From contig CBDBDW010000002.1 in the NCBI GenBank assembly GCA_965204045.1, positions 3,100,001-3,164,000 of the forward strand: a stretch of 64,000 nt of DNA. Direction: 5' to 3'. Position numbers and translations under genes: made by a program. The DNA comes from JAAXHV01 sp965204045. Lineage in GTDB: Bacteria; Pseudomonadota; Gammaproteobacteria; Eutrophobiales; Eutrophobiaceae. Numbering within the stretch: position 1 is the first letter of the stretch; each line of letters begins with the position of its first letter. Under the pieces are notes generated by a model. The model was not told the origin of the DNA, did not search any database, and saw nothing but the letters and a program-made list of their open reading frames with translations. This document shows positions 8,801-17,621 of the stretch, piece after piece.

Positions 8801-9792
8801 TGCGGAAACTGCTATTCATCCCCGTCATTCTGTTCATCCTGGTCGGATGGTGGCTTTATCAGGACATGCAGACACAGTTGATTGCGCCGCTCAAGCTGGA
8901 CCGCACCGAACTTTTCGCCGTCGAGCCAGGCATGTCCCTGCTTGCCGTTGCCGATGAGGTGGCCCGGCGGGGCTGGTTCGATTACCCGCTATACCTGGAA
9001 CTTGAAGGCAAAATTCGCGGGGTGGACGGCCTGATCAAGGCCGGCCAGTACCAGCTTGCGCCCGGCGCCACGGCCCTCTCCCTGCTCGATATGATAGTGG
9101 CGGGAAAAATTACCCAACACGCGCTGACGATACCGGAAGGCTGGACCTTCAGACAGATCATGGCTGCGCTTCACGAACACCCGCACATCAGGAGGGTGTT
9201 GACATCAACGGACCCGCAACGCGTCATGACGGAAATAGGTTATCCCGGTTATGCCGCAGAGGGACGTTTTTTTCCCGACACCTATTATTTCCCGGCGGAA
9301 ACCACAGACGTTGATTTTTTGCGCCGCGCATTCAGGCAGATGGAAGCGGTATTAAACGAGGAATGGGAACTGCGCATGGCCGGATTGCCGTACCGGTCAC
9401 CTTACCAGGCATTGATAATGGCTTCATTGATTGAAAAGGAAACAGCGGTTGCCGAGGAAAGGGAACGGATCGCGGGTGTATTCATACGCCGACTGGAAAG
9501 GGGCATGAAACTGCAGACGGACCCTACCGTGATATATGCGATGGGAGAGGGCTTTGACGGGGACATCAGGCACAAGGACCTGGATATCGATTCACCATTC
9601 AACACCTACCGCTACAAGGGATTGCCGCCTACGCCCATCGCCGCTGCAGGAAGAGCTTCAATACGCGCAGCGCTGCAGCCTGAACCGGGAGAAGCCCTGT
9701 ATTTTGTCGCAACGGGGGAAAACGGCCGCCACCACTTTTCCCGGACTCTTGCAGAACACAACAGGGCAGTAGCAGAATACCAGCTTAAGTAA
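8800..9792 (+). CDS. mltG: Endolytic murein transglycosylase MltG
   Basis: Inner-membrane lytic transglycosylase that cuts nascent peptidoglycan strands near the membrane. The protein has 330 residues from the ATG at 8800, an N-terminal membrane anchor at about residues 3-19, a LysM-like region and the YceG domain. The catalytic glutamate is Glu212 in SLIEKETAV, followed by the LQTDPTVIYA motif. A TTG three bases upstream is in frame but the ATG overlapping the pabC stop is the better start. Its stop overlaps the tmk ATG by one base. Confidence 0.93.
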   Translation: MRKLLFIPVILFILVGWWLYQDMQTQLIAPLKLDRTELFAVEPGMSLLAVADEVARRGWFDYPLYLELEGKIRGVDGLIKAGQYQLAPGATALSLLDMIVAGKITQHALTIPEGWTFRQIMAALHEHPHIRRVLTSTDPQRVMTEIGYPGYAAEGRFFPDTYYFPAETTDVDFLRRAFRQMEAVLNEEWELRMAGLPYRSPYQALIMASLIEKETAVAEERERIAGVFIRRLERGMKLQTDPTVIYAMGEGFDGDIRHKDLDIDSPFNTYRYKGLPPTPIAAAGRASIRAALQPEPGEALYFVATGENGRHHFSRTLAEHNRAVAEYQLK

Positions 9793-10418
9793 TGACAGGT
9801 TTTTTTATTACATTCGAAGGCATAGAGGGGGTGGGCAAAACCACCCAGGCACAAAAAGCCTTCGACCTGCTCGATGCGAAGCACCCCGGCAAGGTCATCA
9901 TGACCAGGGAACCCGGCGGCACCGGTTCCGGGGAGGCCATCCGTAACATCATGTTAGAGGCCGGTAATAACGGCATTGACGGGATGACGGAAATGCTCCT
10001 GGTATTCGCAGCCCGCCGTCTGCACATACGCGATGTGATAGAACCGTCGCTGAAGGCAGGTAAAATCGTACTGTGCGACAGGTTCACCGATGCTACGTTT
10101 GCCTACCAGGGAGGAGGGCGCGGCGTTGATGAAAAGCTGGTAGCCCAGCTTCAGGACATGGTGCAGAACACGCTCAGGCCGGACCTGACCCTGTTGCTTG
10201 ACGCCCCGGTCGAAACCGGTCTTGCCCGAATCGGTGAGCGCAGCAAACCCGATCGGCTTGAAGCAGAGACAATAAGTTTTTTCCAACGTGTCCGGCGCAG
10301 TTACCTGGACCTGTCCCAACGATATCCGGAAAGAATCCGCGTCATCGACGCCGCAAGGGGAGCTGATGAAATAGCGGACGAAATACGGACGATACTCGGG
10401 GAAAACGGTTTATGCTGA
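9792..10418 (+). CDS. tmk: Thymidylate kinase
   Basis: Phosphorylates dTMP to dTDP. The 208-residue protein has the P-loop FEGIEGVGKTTQ (residues 8-19), the DR motif in CDRFTDATFAYQGGGRG, and a lid region rich in Arg. Its ATG overlaps the mltG stop (TAATG) and it precedes holB by 13 bases. Length is usual for the family. Confidence 0.95.
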   Translation: MTGFFITFEGIEGVGKTTQAQKAFDLLDAKHPGKVIMTREPGGTGSGEAIRNIMLEAGNNGIDGMTEMLLVFAARRLHIRDVIEPSLKAGKIVLCDRFTDATFAYQGGGRGVDEKLVAQLQDMVQNTLRPDLTLLLDAPVETGLARIGERSKPDRLEAETISFFQRVRRSYLDLSQRYPERIRVIDAARGADEIADEIRTILGENGLC

Positions 10419-10431
10419 CAATCCCTGAACG

Positions 10432-11439
10432 ATGCTCATGCCTTATCCCTGGCAGTTGAAACAATGGGAACAGGTCCGGGTTGCCGCCGACCGGAACATG
10501 CTGGCCCACGCGTTGTTGCTGAGCGGGGCGGAAGGAAGCGGCATGGGTCAGTTTGCCCTGGAACTTTCCCGGTACCTGTTATGTGAAACACCGGCGCGCG
10601 GCGCAACGTGTGAACAGTGCCGATCCTGTATATTGTTTAATGCCGGCAGTCATCCGGACATCAGGTTGATAAGTCCGGAAGATAATGGTTCACAAATCAA
10701 GGTGGATGCTATCCGCGACATGATAGCCTACCTGCAGCTCAGCAATCAGTACGGCAGGCGTAAAATCGCCGTCATAGAACCGGCTGAGGGTATGAACCGG
10801 CACTCGGCCAACAGCCTGCTGAAAACCCTGGAAGAGCCGACGCTGTCAACATTGCTTATACTGGTTTCCTATCAACCTGCCAGACTGCCCGTTACCATTC
10901 GCAGTCGCTGCCGGTTAGTCAGTTTCAACCGGACAGACCGGCATTCGGCATCCGAGTGGCTGCGTAAACGGATAAACGACCCTGCACAGACCAACGACCT
11001 GCTTGAACTTGCGGGAGACGCGCCGCTCAGGGCGCTGGACCTGGACGAAACCGATGCGCTGCAAAACCGCGGGGAAATGCTGGAAGATTTGCAGGAAGCC
11101 GGCCGGCCGTACGCGGACCCCGTCAGGATTGCCGAAAAATGGCAGAAAAACGATGCGACTGAAGTGATGAACCGGTTACTGTTCCTGTTCAGCAGAATGG
11201 CCGCTCTACGCGCCACGGAAGCCGGCAAATCTGTCCGTCAATCCGATTTTGACGTTAATCTGAGCCGTGTTGCAGGTGAATTACATCTCTCGCAGTTGAT
11301 TGATTGTTATGCTCTGTCGTTGAAGAACTACCAATTCCTCACCGGTGAGACCAACCTGAACAAGCAGAGCCTGCTGGAAGAAGTCATAGTACACTGGCAG
11401 ACAATACACGGTAATATATCCGCAAGTGACGGAAAATAA
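10432..11439 (+). CDS. holB: DNA polymerase III delta prime subunit (HolB)
   Basis: Stator subunit of the DnaX clamp loader. The 335-residue AAA+ protein has four zinc-binding cysteines (Cys51, Cys60, Cys63, Cys66) in CEQCRSC and the sensor/arginine motif TIRSRCR. Its P-loop region (SGAEGSGMGQ, residues 31-40) lacks the lysine, as is normal for delta prime, which does not hydrolyse ATP. A second in-frame ATG two codons later is an alternative start. In many relatives a pilZ gene lies between holB and tatD; here tatD follows directly. Confidence 0.92.
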   Translation: MLMPYPWQLKQWEQVRVAADRNMLAHALLLSGAEGSGMGQFALELSRYLLCETPARGATCEQCRSCILFNAGSHPDIRLISPEDNGSQIKVDAIRDMIAYLQLSNQYGRRKIAVIEPAEGMNRHSANSLLKTLEEPTLSTLLILVSYQPARLPVTIRSRCRLVSFNRTDRHSASEWLRKRINDPAQTNDLLELAGDAPLRALDLDETDALQNRGEMLEDLQEAGRPYADPVRIAEKWQKNDATEVMNRLLFLFSRMAALRATEAGKSVRQSDFDVNLSRVAGELHLSQLIDCYALSLKNYQFLTGETNLNKQSLLEEVIVHWQTIHGNISASDGK

Positions 11440-11441
11440 CC

Positions 11442-12215
11442 ATGCAAAACCCGTACTTAGTCGATTCACACTGCCACATTCCCCTGATAGAAATGGAGGG
11501 CGGGGCAGATGCTGTGATCAGCGCAGCGCTGGAGGCCGGGGTAGGGCATATGCTGTGTGTTTCCGTTGACATTGAGACCTTCCCTGAAATTAAGCGGCTG
11601 GCCGATTCCTACCCCTGCATTTCGGCCTCGGCAGGCGTACACCCGAATTCCGACAGAGAAATCGAGTTATCCGAGGACATCCTGCTGGAACTGGCTGAGG
11701 ACCCCTCGGTGGTTGCCGTCGGCGAGACCGGTCTGGATTATTTCCGCAGCCAGGGCGACCTGGACTGGCAACGACAGCGGTTTCGGACCCATGTTCGGGC
11801 TGCCAGGCAGATTAACAAGCCGCTTATCATACACAACCGCGAATCCGGCGCTGACGTGATAAAAATCCTCACCGAGGAAGGCGCTGATGCCGTCGGAGGA
11901 GTGATGCACTGCTATACCGATAACCTGGAAACTGCACGGCAGGCCATTGACCTGAATTTTTATATCTCGTTTTCCGGTATTGTCACGTTCCGCAATGCAC
12001 AGGCGCTACAGGACGTGGCCAGACAGGTGCCCCTGGACAGGATACTGGTTGAAACCGACTCACCCTACCTTGCGCCGGTTCCCTGGCGCGGTAAGCAGAA
12101 CCAGCCCGCTTACGTTCGCCATGTCGCGGAAAAAATTGCCGAATTACATCAGGTTGAACTGACAGAGGTAATTACAACGACGACGCAGAACTATAGAAAA
12201 CTATTCGAAAGATAA
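11442..12215 (+). CDS. TatD-family metal-dependent hydrolase (YcfH type)
   Basis: TIM-barrel metal-dependent DNase/hydrolase of the TatD family. The 257-residue protein has the metal-ligand motifs DSHCHI (residues 8-13), VGETGLDY, a histidine in IIHNRES, HCYTD and ETDSPYLAP. It starts two bases after the holB stop. The position after tmk-holB matches E. coli ycfH rather than tatD itself, so I leave the symbol empty. It ends the conserved core block; accessory DNA begins about 30 bases later. Confidence 0.92.
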   Translation: MQNPYLVDSHCHIPLIEMEGGADAVISAALEAGVGHMLCVSVDIETFPEIKRLADSYPCISASAGVHPNSDREIELSEDILLELAEDPSVVAVGETGLDYFRSQGDLDWQRQRFRTHVRAARQINKPLIIHNRESGADVIKILTEEGADAVGGVMHCYTDNLETARQAIDLNFYISFSGIVTFRNAQALQDVARQVPLDRILVETDSPYLAPVPWRGKQNQPAYVRHVAEKIAELHQVELTEVITTTTQNYRKLFER

Positions 12216-12248
12216 AGAGACGGGCTGCAAGTCCGTCCCCAGCCAATT

Positions 12249-12551
12249 TTAAGACAAGACTTCCAGACCCCGTTGCTCGATGATATTCAACAGTTTCAGC
12301 GAGGCTCCACTGGGCTTTTTTCGTCCTGTCTCCCATTTCTGCACGGTGGATGTACTGATATTCAGGTAACGCGCAAACACACCTTGGCTGGCGTTGGCCT
12401 TAGTGCGGATATGCTTGATCTGCTGTGCGGAGTATTCCTTCACATCAGGCAGGCATAAGGACTCGATTTCACGCATCGTGGCCGTGCTCAGCCCTCCCGC
12501 CCGGTGCAGGCCTTGGGCGGTTTCATACATTACGCTTTTAACGTCACTCAT
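12249..12551 (-). CDS. Xre-family antitoxin (NadS/HigA-like)
   Basis: Predicted DNA-binding antitoxin of 100 residues. The N-terminal half is variable; residues 40-95 form a Cro/CI helix-turn-helix with the recognition segment YLNISTSTVQKWETGRKKP. It overlaps the end of the upstream toxin gene by eight bases, the toxin-first order of HigBA-type modules. Family knowledge suggests it neutralises the toxin and represses the operon. No operator could be picked with confidence. It lies immediately after the core block, converging with tatD. Confidence 0.85.
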   Translation of the reverse strand: MSDVKSVMYETAQGLHRAGGLSTATMREIESLCLPDVKEYSAQQIKHIRTKANASQGVFARYLNISTSTVQKWETGRKKPSGASLKLLNIIEQRGLEVLS

Positions 12552-12918
12552 CGCTATTTACCTCAATCAATTCACCCGCCACCATCAGGCGCTGCAGGGT
12601 TTCGTCTTTGTGCTCCAGCAGTTCTGCCGCGAGAACCCTTAATACCCGCAACTCATCATTGGCAATATTTGCCTGTTTGTTCTTCGCAAAGCCATACATG
12701 AAGAACGCTTTATCCGCCAGTCGAAAGGCAATCAGTGTACGCAGACCACCACTTTTGCCTCGTCCTTGAACTGGTACTCTCTGTTTGTAAATATGGCCTC
12801 CCAGGTTAGCATCCACAAGACCACGGTTCATCTCAGCAATGACGTTTCTGAGGGCGTTATCATTAAGCCGTTCACGCCTGGCCCATCGATGAAACCACTT
12901 GGTCTTGAAGATTCTCAT
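12544..12918 (-). CDS. RelE/HigB-like toxin
   Basis: Predicted ribosome-dependent mRNA interferase of the RelE superfamily, 124 residues from the ATG at 12918. The motifs NRGLVDANLGGHIYKQRV, GRGKSGGLRTLIAF and FFMYGFAKN are those of the COG4737-type RelE proteins that pair with NadS-like antitoxins. An earlier in-frame start at 12939 would add seven residues that do not fit the family. The reading frame is intact, so the module may work. Confidence 0.85.
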   Translation of the reverse strand: MRIFKTKWFHRWARRERLNDNALRNVIAEMNRGLVDANLGGHIYKQRVPVQGRGKSGGLRTLIAFRLADKAFFMYGFAKNKQANIANDELRVLRVLAAELLEHKDETLQRLMVAGELIEVNSDE

Positions 12919-12975
12919 TAGCTTTCCCTGCTGTCTCATAAATTATAGCACTGAGTGCTGTTTTGCACACGCTCC

Positions 12976-13048
12976 CACGTCGGTACTTGATGAGGGGATT
13001 TACCCTCGCAATCGCACGTCGGTACTTGATGAGCGGATTTACCCTCGC
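12976..13048. repeat. 39-bp tandem repeat, about 1.9 copies
   Basis: The unit begins CACGTCGGTACTTGATGA and ends with CCCTCGC. Copies start at 12976 and 13015 and differ at one or two bases. There are only two adjacent copies and no spacers, so this is not a CRISPR array. It marks the left part of the accessory stretch. Confidence 0.8.
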
Positions 13049-13124
13049 CGAAACTCAATTGCGTAACAGGGGTACGGGACGAGATAGGTTTCCTCCTCAT
13101 ACACGGCTTAACATAATAATTATG

Positions 13125-13165
13125 GGGACCTCTATAAATTGATGATTTCAGGTCTGAGCAGGTTC
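13125..13165 (-). repeat. Solo end of the IS5-type element found at 58.5 kb
   Basis: These 41 bases match, with about three differences, the reverse complement of the right end of the complete element at 58500-59788, including most of the 16-base terminal inverted repeat and the CAGGTCTGAGCAGGTTC that follows it inward. No other part of the element is present. It therefore looks like the scar of an old insertion that was deleted or rearranged. Confidence 0.75.
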
Positions 13166-13197
13166 TTTTACTAAACGCAGACTTCTCCAACCAGGGC

Positions 13198-14240
13198 GTG
13201 GTCGTAATGCCCTTCTTGGCTATTTTCACCCACAAAAGGAGCGTGAATTTGTCACCTTGGCTCGTTGAGAACACTGATCCACTTGAGTGTATGGAACGGA
13301 TACCGTCCCGCATCAGGAAAAAACTACGCTCACAACTGCGTAGTGCTCTCTCCGATATCGGAATAGCGATAAATCCACGTAAAGGCAGACGCGCACGACT
13401 ACGTCGTAACCAGTCTGTGTGGAAACTGTTAGGACAAATCGAAGAAATGGCCAATCTCTGGACAAACTCAAGTCGAGGGTGGTGGAAGGTATATAACGAG
13501 ATGTATCGTGGGTCTCATGGACAAGGTCTAAGCAAGCTGAATGGCGGTTTTGGATTGGAAGCCGTAACCTGACCCTTCAAGATTGGGATGAACAGGCAAA
13601 AATAGCTTTATATGAGATTTCAGACAGAGAACTTCGCGCTCTTGTTGAATATGCGTTTAACAGTCCAGGTGTGGCCGTGGGTCGGGCATTGAAAAGGCAC
13701 TGGCCAGATGCCGTCACAGATAAAGGTTTCTACCAGACGCTTTTGGCATCATGGCAAGGATTGCGTAATTATCTGGATAATCCGCTATTTGCAACTGTTC
13801 TCAGTGATGCAGATGATTCATACCCTCATACGATGGGTGATTTTCAAGCCATGGGAGCGGTACGGGATGGTAACCTCGAAGCAGTTCTTGACGAACAACT
13901 ATGGCTGCTTCGAACGCTTTATAATTTGTCTGGCGAAGAACTGGCTATGGAACTCATCGAAGGATTTCAGCTTAGATCCGGCCCGCTTCTTAGTGGCCGA
14001 TGAAGTAGGACTTGGTAAAACTGTTGTAGCCCAGCATCTTTCGTTTACATGAGTTGAGAGGGACTTGGAAACAAACCTTTCCCTTGCGGTGTCACGTGGC
14101 AATGCCTTTCAGTAAAGTACAACCAGTTACTGTGAAAGGTATGGAGCTGTTCGGAAGGAGTTTCAACTTAAATCAGGTCAGCAGACCGACAAGCCGCTAC
14201 GAACGGACGAGATACGGCGCGCCTTTAATACACCGTTCTG
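13198..14240 (+). pseudogene. Decayed 5' part of a helicase/PLD-like defence-type locus
   Basis: Three frames must be joined to read this stretch. From about 13430 one sees NSSRGWWKVYNEM, a frameshift at about 13550, then WIGSRNLTLQDWDE, reminiscent of phospholipase-D-like domains. About 130 residues of unrecognised sequence follow to 13970. Another shift leads into FLVADEVGLGKTVVA (about 13990-14035), a Walker A block of SNF2/RapA-type helicases. The frame then breaks up. Family knowledge places such helicases with PLD proteins in phage-defence islands. Identity of the parts is inference from motifs; loss of function is clear from the sequence. Confidence 0.65.
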
Positions 14241-14248
14241 GCCGTAGT

Positions 14249-14794
14249 TTCTCGCCACAACATCCGTCGGACAGGAAGGATTGGATTTTCATGCTTGGTG
14301 CTCAAGCCTGGTTCATTGGGATTTCGCGCACGGAGAGATCTCATAATCCAGTCGCTCTTGAGCAACGTGAGGGGCGCATCCAGCGATTCGCCGGGCATTC
14401 GACTCGCAGAGAGATTGCTCGTAGTTTAGGCGATGAAATCTGGGCCGAATTACCGACAGGAGGAATCTTGCATTAACTATATTAATCTTACTAAACGCAG
14501 CCCCTGGGAAAGCCTTGCAAAGCTTGCAGAAGAGCGGATAAATCCACTCTCCGATGAATCCGGGCTCTGCCCATGGTGGGTTTGCCCTGGTGCTGATGTT
14601 AAGCGATTTGTCTTTGATGTTCCCAGCAGCGAGCACTGGCCAATGCAGTCACAGATAAAGGTTTCTACCAGACGCTTTTGGCAATATTGGCTGGAAGTTA
14701 TGAAAAAGCAGAGAGCTCTGTACAGACTTGCGCTTGGGCAGCCCAACCAGGAAGACCTGATGCATTTCCTATCGACAGGAGCATCAAAGCTTGG
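14249..14794 (+). pseudogene. Helicase 3' remnant, tandem unit 1
   Basis: In one frame this reads ATTSVGQEGLDFHAW and then, after small shifts, VALEQREGRIQRFAGHSTRR. These are helicase motifs V and VI of SNF2-type enzymes. The unit continues with the C-terminal blocks LCPWWVCPGADVKRFVFDVP and RLALGQPNQEDLMHFLS. An insert at about 14647-14684 copies sequence from 13712-13749, upstream of the Walker A region. Several frameshifts and an in-frame stop remove any function. Confidence 0.7.
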
Positions 14795-15227
14795 TTCTCG
14801 CCACAACATCCGTCGGACAGGAAGGATTGGATTTTCATGCTTGGTGCTCGCCTGGTTCACTGGGATTTATCTCATAAAGTCGCTCTTGAGCAACGTGAGG
14901 GGCGCATCCAGCGATTCGCCGGGCATTCGACTCGTCGAGAGATGCTCGTAGCTTAGGCGATAAATCTGGGCCGAATTACCGACAGGAGGAAGCCCCTGGG
15001 AAAGCCTTGCAAAGCTTGCAGAAGAGCGGCTCTCCGATGAATCTGGGCTCTGCTGGTGGGTTTGCCCTGGTGCTGATGTTAAGCGATTTGTCTTTGATGT
15101 TCCCAGCAGCGAGCAAAAATCTGGCTGGAACTTATGAAAAAGCAGAGAGCTCTGTACAGACTTGCGCTTGGGCAGCCCAACCAGGAAGACCTGATGCATT
15201 TCCTATCGACAGGAGCATCAAGCTTGG
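14795..15227 (+). pseudogene. Helicase 3' remnant, tandem unit 2 (shortened copy)
   Basis: Repeats unit 1 directly, beginning with the same TTCTCGCCACAACATCC and ending with the same GACAGGAGCATCAA. It is 433 bases against 546 because of many small deletions (for example a nine-base loss after GAAGAGCGG and a five-base loss after GGGCTCTGC) and because it lacks the 5'-derived insert of unit 1. It runs up to the 3' end of the class V aminotransferase gene on the other strand. Decay continued after the duplication. Confidence 0.7.
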
Positions 15228-15241
15228 TAATCCTCGAGATA

Positions 15242-16447
15242 TTACGCTCGAATCATATTTTTCTGATTAAAGGCTTGGATAGCGGGTTTATGCTCCCCTA
15301 TGGGGGACTCTAAAATAGATGCAATGATATTAAGCGATTCATCAATATCTTGAATGCTGATATAGTAATGGGGAGAAAAGCGGATAGCGCCGCCGCGCAA
15401 TGCGCATATTACCCGGTTCTGCATCAGCCGTTTATGCAGTTCCTGTTGCTCTGACCCGGTAACCTGAAAAGCGACAATCCCCGATCTTCGGTCCGAATCG
15501 GCTGGCGTGATGAGGCGTATCCGTTCATGCTCTGCCAGTCTTGCCATCAGGTGTGAGACCCTGGCTTCCAGTTCCCGCTCTATATACCCCATGCCCAGGT
15601 CTTCTATGAGACCCAGGCTGGCAGACAGGGCATGTACGCCCAGCAGGTTGTTTGATCCCGGTTCGAAGCGCCTGGCGGTCTTTGTCGGTTGCCAGGAACG
15701 GATGTCGAAGTCATCCGGCGTTGTCGTCATGTGCCACCCGTGCTGGTACAGGTTCAATTCATCCCGAACCGCTTCATTGCAATAAAACAGGGCGATGCCT
15801 TCCGGACCCAGCATCCACTTGTGAGCGTCGGCCATGACGAAGTCGGCCTGTATTTTCTGCACGTCGATATCATGGGCGCCGATACTCTGGATCGCATCAA
15901 CACAGAACAGGATGTTATTTGTCCTGCAGAAGTCGCCCAGTAACTCCAGGTCCAGCCTGATGCCGCTGCTGAACTGTACGGAACTGATACTCAGCAATCT
16001 GGTGCGGTTATCACAGGCCTCAATCAATGCCTGTTCTGAAGACCGCTCCCTGATATTTACTTTCTTCAGTGTGACGCCGTGTATCTTCTGCGCATCCCAG
16101 GGAATCCAGTTGGAAGGAAATTCCTCGGCGGACGTCACTATGTTATCGCCCCGGTTCCACCTGATGCCTGCAGCCACTACCGACAAAGCCTCGGAGGTGT
16201 TCTTCAACAGGGCGATATCATCAACTGAAGGGGCGTTGATGAGATCCCTGGCCTGGCGGCGCAACCGGTTTTCTTTTTCAATGAACAGGTAGTACCTGCT
16301 GGCGCCGTAGGCAACGTTTTCCCGGGCGAATTCAATCACTGCATCCCGGGTCCGCGCCGGCCAGGGAGCCACCCCGGCATGATTCAGGTATATCAGTCCT
16401 TCCGCCTGGGGAAATTCGCTTTGTATTATGTTATCTTTCGACATCAT
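15242..16447 (-). CDS. Class V aminotransferase (cysteine-desulfurase-like fold)
   Basis: PLP enzyme of 401 residues. The Schiff-base lysine lies in ADAHKWMLGPEG, and the PLP-contact blocks LLKNTSEALS and VDAIQSIGAHDID are present. The cysteine loop of true SufS/IscS desulfurases is not evident, so it may instead be an isopenicillin-N-epimerase-like or lyase-type member. The adjacent catabolic genes make a role in amino-acid or aromatic breakdown plausible, but no substrate can be read from the sequence. Its 3' end directly abuts the decayed helicase region. The gene itself is intact. Confidence 0.82.
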   Translation of the reverse strand: MMSKDNIIQSEFPQAEGLIYLNHAGVAPWPARTRDAVIEFARENVAYGASRYYLFIEKENRLRRQARDLINAPSVDDIALLKNTSEALSVVAAGIRWNRGDNIVTSAEEFPSNWIPWDAQKIHGVTLKKVNIRERSSEQALIEACDNRTRLLSISSVQFSSGIRLDLELLGDFCRTNNILFCVDAIQSIGAHDIDVQKIQADFVMADAHKWMLGPEGIALFYCNEAVRDELNLYQHGWHMTTTPDDFDIRSWQPTKTARRFEPGSNNLLGVHALSASLGLIEDLGMGYIERELEARVSHLMARLAEHERIRLITPADSDRRSGIVAFQVTGSEQQELHKRLMQNRVICALRGGAIRFSPHYYISIQDIDESLNIIASILESPIGEHKPAIQAFNQKNMIRA

Positions 16448-16554
16448 TGCTTCGGTATATCACCATACGACATGCATAATACCTCACGTGACTCCGGATA
16501 CAACCGCTCTGTCAACGGAGTCTGCCGATCCTGTTTGCCTGCAGGGATAAAACC

Positions 16555-17607
16555 GTGAATCAATCAAACAGCTTCGCCGGCGTCCACCTTGTGGGCAGTA
16601 TTGCGATGGACAACTGTGAGCAGGTGTTTCGTAAAATCAGCGCCGAATTGGGTCCGTACCTTGACAAGATTCCTGATGGCGAGACCGGTGAACGGGCCCG
16701 CTGGATATATTTTCAAAGAACCATGCTGGTGGAACATCCTGCAATGGAAATCGATCCGACGGTACCTGAACTGACATTGTACCAGTGGGATGGCAAGCTG
16801 TTACGCTCATTGCCCCTGTTGCGTTTCAGGGAAGGGATAAACCCTGATGACGTGGAATTTCCGACAGGTTACGACAAGGCGGCAGAGTATTCCTACAGCA
16901 TCTTCAAAAAACTGCGCGCAGAGGGGGTAATACCCGCCCATATCCGTTTCCAGGTATGCCTGCCCACACCCATGTCCAGTTGTTACATGTACGTCAGCCA
17001 CAAAGCGTACGACGATTACCAGCGCGTCTACCTGAAGTCGCTGCTGAATGCCCTGAACGGGATTCTGGATAATATTCCCCATGAAGACCTGTACATACAG
17101 TATGACGTATGCCAGGAAGTGCTGATATTCGAGGATTACTTCCCATATCGTCCCCCGGACTACAAGGACCGGATATTCAGTGAATTGGCCGTGCTCGGCG
17201 ACGCCGTGCCGGCAGACGTAAAACTTGGTTACCACCTGTGCTACGGCACCCCATACGATGAGCACCTGGTGATGCCGAAGGACGCGGGAATACTCGTGGA
17301 ATTGATGAACGGCATAATCGGTGGCGTCAACCGCGGGGTGGACTTCCTGCACATCCCCGTGCCGAAGGATCGGACCGACCACGCTTATTTTATGCCGTTA
17401 AAAAACTTCAGGGGCGATACCAGGCTGTACCTGGGTCTTATACACCACGATGATGACGACGGTGACCGGCAACGGATTGAGGCGGCGCGGGAATATGTCA
17501 GGGATTTTGGCATCGGTACTGAATGCGGCTGGGGGAGGGCGGATCCGAAACGGGTCCCTGGTCTGCTTGCCAGCCACAGGAAAGCTGCTGAGGCATTGGG
17601 CGTGTAG
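16555..17607 (+). CDS. MetE-like (UROD/MetE superfamily) TIM-barrel protein
   Basis: A 350-residue protein resembling the C-terminal barrel of cobalamin-independent methionine synthase. Supporting points are the GSIAM start with IPDGETGER, the YIQYDVCQEV strand, a conserved histidine in GYHLCYG, and the closing segment FGIGTECGWGR. The usual MetE zinc site (His, Cys, Glu, Cys) seems at least partly kept (His in GYHLCYG and Cys in ECGWGR), but this is inference. It lacks the N-terminal half of MetE. It is divergent from the class V aminotransferase and convergent with the extradiol dioxygenase. I cannot assign the methyl acceptor or show that it is a methyltransferase. Confidence 0.7.
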   Translation: MNQSNSFAGVHLVGSIAMDNCEQVFRKISAELGPYLDKIPDGETGERARWIYFQRTMLVEHPAMEIDPTVPELTLYQWDGKLLRSLPLLRFREGINPDDVEFPTGYDKAAEYSYSIFKKLRAEGVIPAHIRFQVCLPTPMSSCYMYVSHKAYDDYQRVYLKSLLNALNGILDNIPHEDLYIQYDVCQEVLIFEDYFPYRPPDYKDRIFSELAVLGDAVPADVKLGYHLCYGTPYDEHLVMPKDAGILVELMNGIIGGVNRGVDFLHIPVPKDRTDHAYFMPLKNFRGDTRLYLGLIHHDDDDGDRQRIEAAREYVRDFGIGTECGWGRADPKRVPGLLASHRKAAEALGV

Positions 17608-17621
17608 CGCCGGGCACTGTA

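Noticed and set aside
12216..12250. Possible terminator after the tatD-type gene
   Set aside because: The GACGG/CCGTC stem is only five pairs and has no T-run.
12976..13048. Possible CRISPR repeats
   Set aside because: Only two adjacent copies of a 39-base unit without spacers, and no cas genes in the window.
12936..13454. Minus-strand frame of 172 residues after the RelE-like toxin
   Set aside because: It crosses the 39-bp repeats and the solo IS end, so its openness is accidental.
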